Positions 6,383-8,229 of a DNA stretch of 8,229 bases are shown piece by piece (positions within the stretch are counted from its first letter, which is position 1; each line of letters opens with the position of its first letter). The notes below the pieces were generated by a model. The model was not told where the DNA came from. It searched no databases and saw only the letters and a program-made list of their open reading frames with translations. This stretch comes from Lentimicrobium sp. (GTDB lineage Bacteria; Bacteroidota; Bacteroidia; Bacteroidales; Lentimicrobiaceae): assembly GCA_013336205.1 (NCBI GenBank), contig JAAXUD010000098.1, forward strand, positions 1-8,229, in the 5' to 3' direction. A program made the translations under genes and the position numbers.

Positions 6383-6715
6383 CTAAATACCTGAAAATTT
6401 TCCATGTATAGCCAGCCAAATACAAGATGGTGATGTGCTTGTATAAGTGACACGATGTTTTTGGTGGGCAGGAATCAGCAAATAATCACCAGCAATCAGC
6501 TGAAATTCTATATTTTCTTTAAAAAGAATGGTAGATTTCCCCTGTAATAGTACAACCCATTCATCCATTTCCTGGTCATACCATTCATTTTCCGGGCTTA
6601 TTTGTCCCTGAGAGATAATTCTTTCAATTTTTGCAGAACCATCGGCAAGTATCTCAAATATTTCAGTAGTTTGACCTTCTGATTTCTGAACGTCAAATAG
6701 ATTGCCTTTTTTCAT
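6383..6715 (-). CDS. Small cupin-domain protein
   Basis: Single-domain cupin of 110 residues; cytosolic, no signal peptide. Cupin motif 1 is seen as EWYDQEMDEWVVLLQG (44-59) and motif 2 as AGDYLLIPAHQKHRV (75-89), ending with WLAIHGKF. In motif 1 the usual two histidines are replaced (Tyr46, Gln48 and nearby acidic residues), while H84 and H87 remain near motif 2. This pattern is common in small cupins of unknown substrate, and metal binding is uncertain. The start is three bases after the stop of the YciO-type gene, so both form one transcription unit. No clear terminator follows the stop; the tRNA promoter begins about 65 bases further on. Function not assignable. Confidence 0.85.
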   Translation of the reverse strand: MKKGNLFDVQKSEGQTTEIFEILADGSAKIERIISQGQISPENEWYDQEMDEWVVLLQGKSTILFKENIEFQLIAGDYLLIPAHQKHRVTYTSTSPSCIWLAIHGKFSGI

Positions 6716-6718
6716 AAG

Positions 6719-7330
6719 TCAGATCAAAATTCCTTTTCCTTCGCGAACTATCAGAATTTCTCCCCCGGTACAATCTATCACAGTTGAAGCTTCATTGTCG
6801 CCATATCCTCCATCAATAACAATGTCAACCAGGTTTTGGTATTTTTCATAAATAAGCTCAGGGTCAGTTGTATATTCAAGTATCTCATCTTCATCATGCA
6901 CAGAGGTTGACATAATCGGATGACCAAGTTCCCTGACAATTTCAATTGGAATATTGTTGTCAGGAATCCGGATTCCAACAGTTTTTTTCTTGCTCTGCAT
7001 TAATTTCGGAACATTATTATTTGAATTTAAAATAAAAGTAAAAGGTCCGGGAAGGTTATTACGCATCAATTTAAAAACATCATTACTAATTGGCTTGCAA
7101 AAATCGGAGAGTTGACTAAGGTCATTACAGATAAATGAGAAGTTTGCCTTAGCAACATTAATTCCTTTTATCTGTGCTATTTTTTCTATTGCTTTGGATT
7201 TGAAGATATCACAACCCAAACCATAAACCGTATCCGTAGGATAAATGACAATACCGCCATCCAGCAGACATTCTGTTACTATTCTTATGTGCTTGAGATT
7301 AGGGTTTTCGGGATAGATTTTTAGTAGCAT
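6719..7330 (-). CDS. Sua5/YciO/YrdC family protein, YciO type (annotated as L-threonylcarbamoyladenylate synthase)
   Basis: Cytosolic nucleotide-binding protein of 203 residues from the family whose TsaC/Sua5 members make threonylcarbamoyl-AMP for the t6A modification of tRNA. Visible motifs are IYPTDTVYGLGCD (29-41), NNLPGPFTFIL (91-101), KKTVGIRIPD (115-124), PIMSTSV (138-144) and a C-terminal VREGKGIL. Overall it resembles E. coli YciO more than TsaC. The K-x-R of TsaC reads K-G-I (55-57), and the STSAN motif reads STSVH (141-145). E. coli YciO does not replace TsaC well, so t6A activity is not certain. I chose ATG 7328-7330; a TTG ten codons upstream in frame lies beside the -7-like TATTTTTG box at 7348-7355 and would add residues not typical of the family. 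It is followed by the cupin gene after three bases. Confidence 0.88.
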   Translation of the reverse strand: MLLKIYPENPNLKHIRIVTECLLDGGIVIYPTDTVYGLGCDIFKSKAIEKIAQIKGINVAKANFSFICNDLSQLSDFCKPISNDVFKLMRNNLPGPFTFILNSNNNVPKLMQSKKKTVGIRIPDNNIPIEIVRELGHPIMSTSVHDEDEILEYTTDPELIYEKYQNLVDIVIDGGYGDNEASTVIDCTGGEILIVREGKGILI

Positions 7331-7347
7331 CCTTTTCAGTTTTCCTA

Positions 7348-7355
7348 CAAAAATA
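7348..7355 (-). promoter_or_regulatory. -7 box candidate for the YciO-type gene
   Basis: Minus strand TATTTTTG, a full match to TAnnTTTG, 17 bases upstream of the ATG. The expected -33 position falls in the T-run of the SRP terminator and reads TTTT, not TTTG. Placement implies a leader of about 10 bases. Confidence 0.45.
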
Positions 7356-7378
7356 ATCAATTGAAACCAATAAAAAAA

Positions 7379-7475
7379 GGGTAAGCTACTTATATCGCAC
7401 CGCTACAACCATCTACCCTTGCTTCATTCCTGACCTGGGGGAGTTCAATGGGAGCTGGTCGTATAAGACTTACCC
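7379..7475 (-). ncRNA. ffs: Signal recognition particle RNA, 4.5S type
   Basis: RNA of about 97 bases that pairs with Ffh to target membrane and secreted proteins. The termini GGGTAAG and CTTACCC pair (7469-7475 with 7379-7385), followed by CTTATA/TATAAG. The apical domain IV is recognisable: AGG, then stem TCA with tetraloop GGAA and TGA, then AGCA and AGGG, the Ffh-binding symmetric and asymmetric loops. There is no Alu domain, as usual in Bacteroidota. The 3' end runs directly into seven U (7372-7378), so the long SRP hairpin also serves as intrinsic terminator. The 5' end is placed from the terminal pairing and is four bases after the promoter -7 box. Confidence 0.93.
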
Positions 7476-7479
7476 GCTG

Positions 7480-7510
7480 CAAAGATACAAAAATACCTCA
7501 GACAGACAAA
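7480..7510 (-). promoter_or_regulatory. Strong Bacteroidota-type promoter of SRP RNA
   Basis: Minus strand: TTTG (7507-7510), 19-base spacer, TATCTTTG (7480-7487). Both boxes match fully at the same spacing as the tRNA-Lys promoter. Transcription would start at or next to the first G of the mature SRP RNA. Confidence 0.85.
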
Positions 7511-7522
7511 TAAAAGTGCCAT

Positions 7523-7553
7523 TTTTAAAGCCTGAACATATTTATTACATTTG
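7523..7553 (+). promoter_or_regulatory. Promoter of the DUF4199 gene
   Basis: Plus strand: TTTT (7523-7526, one mismatch from TTTG), 19-base spacer, TACATTTG (7546-7553, full match). It diverges from the SRP RNA promoter, with only 12 bases between the two upstream boxes. It also shows that the in-frame TTG at 7551 lies within the promoter and cannot be the translation start. Confidence 0.65.
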
Positions 7554-7574
7554 CACAAACAAAACCAAGAAATT

Positions 7575-8141
7575 ATGGAAAACAATCTTGAAAGTAGCAA
7601 TGAAATGAAATCAGGAGGAGTTTCACTTTTTAACCACGCATTAAAATTCGGACTCTTTACAAGTGGTGCATACATCCTTGTTTCCTTGTTATTCTATGTG
7701 CTTGATGTTGATAAATCAAGCTGGGTGCAATACCTGGTATTTTTAGTTTTGATAGCAGGGATTGTTTTAGGGATAATTCAATATCGTGATAAACATGCCG
7801 GCGGTTTTCTTTCTTATGGAAAGTGTGTCACGGCCGGTATTTTAATAAGTGTAGTTGTGGGGCTTGTTATGGCAGTATACATCTATTTATTTATGACTTA
7901 TTTTGATCCTGGTCAAATAGAAGAAATGGCTGAAATGGCCGAACAAAAGTTAGTTGACCAGGGAATGTCAGATGAAGAGATAGATCAGGCTATGGTTATT
8001 GCGCGGAAGTTTATGAGCCCTGTTTTTTCAGCTGTTAGCAGTGTATTTTCAATGGCATTTGGAGGTGCGGTTATTTCATTAATCGCAGCCGCTTTTCTTA
8101 AAAAGAACGATGATAGTTTTGAAGGTGCATTCAAGCAATAA
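7575..8141 (+). CDS. DUF4199 family inner-membrane protein
   Basis: Membrane protein of 188 residues with no established function; DUF4199 is a Bacteroidota family. Four hydrophobic segments are visible at about 23-42, 52-69, 86-108 and 150-174. The family-like motif GGFLSYGKCVTAG (76-88) leads into the third segment. An acidic stretch at about 111-145 (IEEMAEMAEQKLVDQG) between segments three and four is probably a helix outside the bilayer, and the C-terminal tail is short and polar. The ATG at 7575 was chosen over the upstream TTG because the promoter -7 box covers that codon. No Shine-Dalgarno sequence is present, only an A-rich leader. A glycosyltransferase gene follows after 22 bases, a pairing seen in many Bacteroidota, so the two are likely one operon. 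Confidence 0.88.
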   Translation: MENNLESSNEMKSGGVSLFNHALKFGLFTSGAYILVSLLFYVLDVDKSSWVQYLVFLVLIAGIVLGIIQYRDKHAGGFLSYGKCVTAGILISVVVGLVMAVYIYLFMTYFDPGQIEEMAEMAEQKLVDQGMSDEEIDQAMVIARKFMSPVFSAVSSVFSMAFGGAVISLIAAAFLKKNDDSFEGAFKQ

Positions 8142-8163
8142 AAATTATCAAAAACTATAATGA

Positions 8164-8229
8164 ATGGATATTTCAATCGTTGTTCCCCTGTTTAATGAAC
8201 ACAACTCAGGTAACGACTCCTCTTCATTA
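8164..8229 (+). CDS. Family 2 glycosyltransferase, N-terminal fragment
   Basis: Only 22 codons are visible before the window ends. MDISIVVPLFNE (1-12) is the first beta strand and nucleotide-sugar-binding start of a GT-A fold family 2 glycosyltransferase, of the dolichol-phosphate-mannose-synthase-like type. Residues 13-22 (HNSGNDSSSL) are more polar than is usual after the NE motif, but too little remains to judge whether this matters. It starts 22 bases after the DUF4199 gene on the same strand. Donor and acceptor cannot be stated. Confidence 0.75.
   Translation, partial: MDISIVVPLFNEHNSGNDSSSL

Noticed and set aside
7331..7360. Upstream TTG start for the YciO-type gene
   Set aside because: It overlaps a promoter -7 box and adds ten residues not typical of the family; ATG at 7330 fits better.
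7445..7675. Minus-strand 76-residue open frame
   Set aside because: It crosses the SRP RNA, its promoter and the start of the DUF4199 gene; a coding role there is not credible.
7985..8176. Minus-strand 63-residue open frame at the end of the DUF4199 gene
   Set aside because: Antisense to the last membrane segment and the operon gap; no motif.

Overview
The window looks like chromosomal DNA of a member of the Bacteroidota, probably Bacteroidales-like. The evidence is AT-rich DNA, genes with little or no Shine-Dalgarno sequence, several upstream sites of the form TTTG-N19-TAnnTTTG (the promoter type of this phylum), a Bacteroidota-type SRP RNA and a DUF4199 gene followed by a family 2 glycosyltransferase. 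I see no insertion sequence, prophage gene or CRISPR array. The lineage is inferred from these marks, not from a database search.

Layout. 1-820 (minus): N-terminal 273 residues of an alpha-D-phosphohexomutase. 893-4488 (minus): a nucleotide-sugar block reading ugd, UDP-glucuronate decarboxylase (uxs), rfbD, and a small GxxExxY protein overlapping rfbD. ugd has its own strong promoter, and an intrinsic terminator lies between ugd and uxs. 4572-5883 (minus): a two-gene unit of a YtfE/RIC-like di-iron hemerythrin protein and a LuxR-type regulator with a degenerate receiver domain. 5884-6168: an intergenic stretch holding an unexplained, well-folded candidate RNA that would be read on the plus strand. 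6204-6276 (minus): tRNA-Lys(UUU) with a clear promoter and terminator. 6383-7330 (minus): a YciO-type Sua5/YrdC-family gene followed by a cupin gene. 7379-7475 (minus): SRP RNA (ffs). 7575-8229 (plus): a DUF4199 membrane protein, then the start of a family 2 glycosyltransferase cut by the window end.

How the genes work together. The phosphohexomutase can supply glucose-1-phosphate; Ugd makes UDP-glucuronate; the decarboxylase makes UDP-xylose; RfbD finishes dTDP-L-rhamnose. Together they feed surface polysaccharide or glycoprotein glycosylation, although rmlA, rmlB and rmlC are not here and no glycosyltransferase lies in the block itself. The hemerythrin/LuxR pair looks like a stress-response unit (nitric oxide, oxygen or iron-sulfur damage), with input and targets unknown. 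The most interesting unexplained signal is the 6013-6141 structured element. It lies between the divergent hemerythrin operon and the convergent tRNA-Lys gene. A promoter-like motif is correctly placed in front of it, and its G-U pairs consistently favour a plus-strand RNA.
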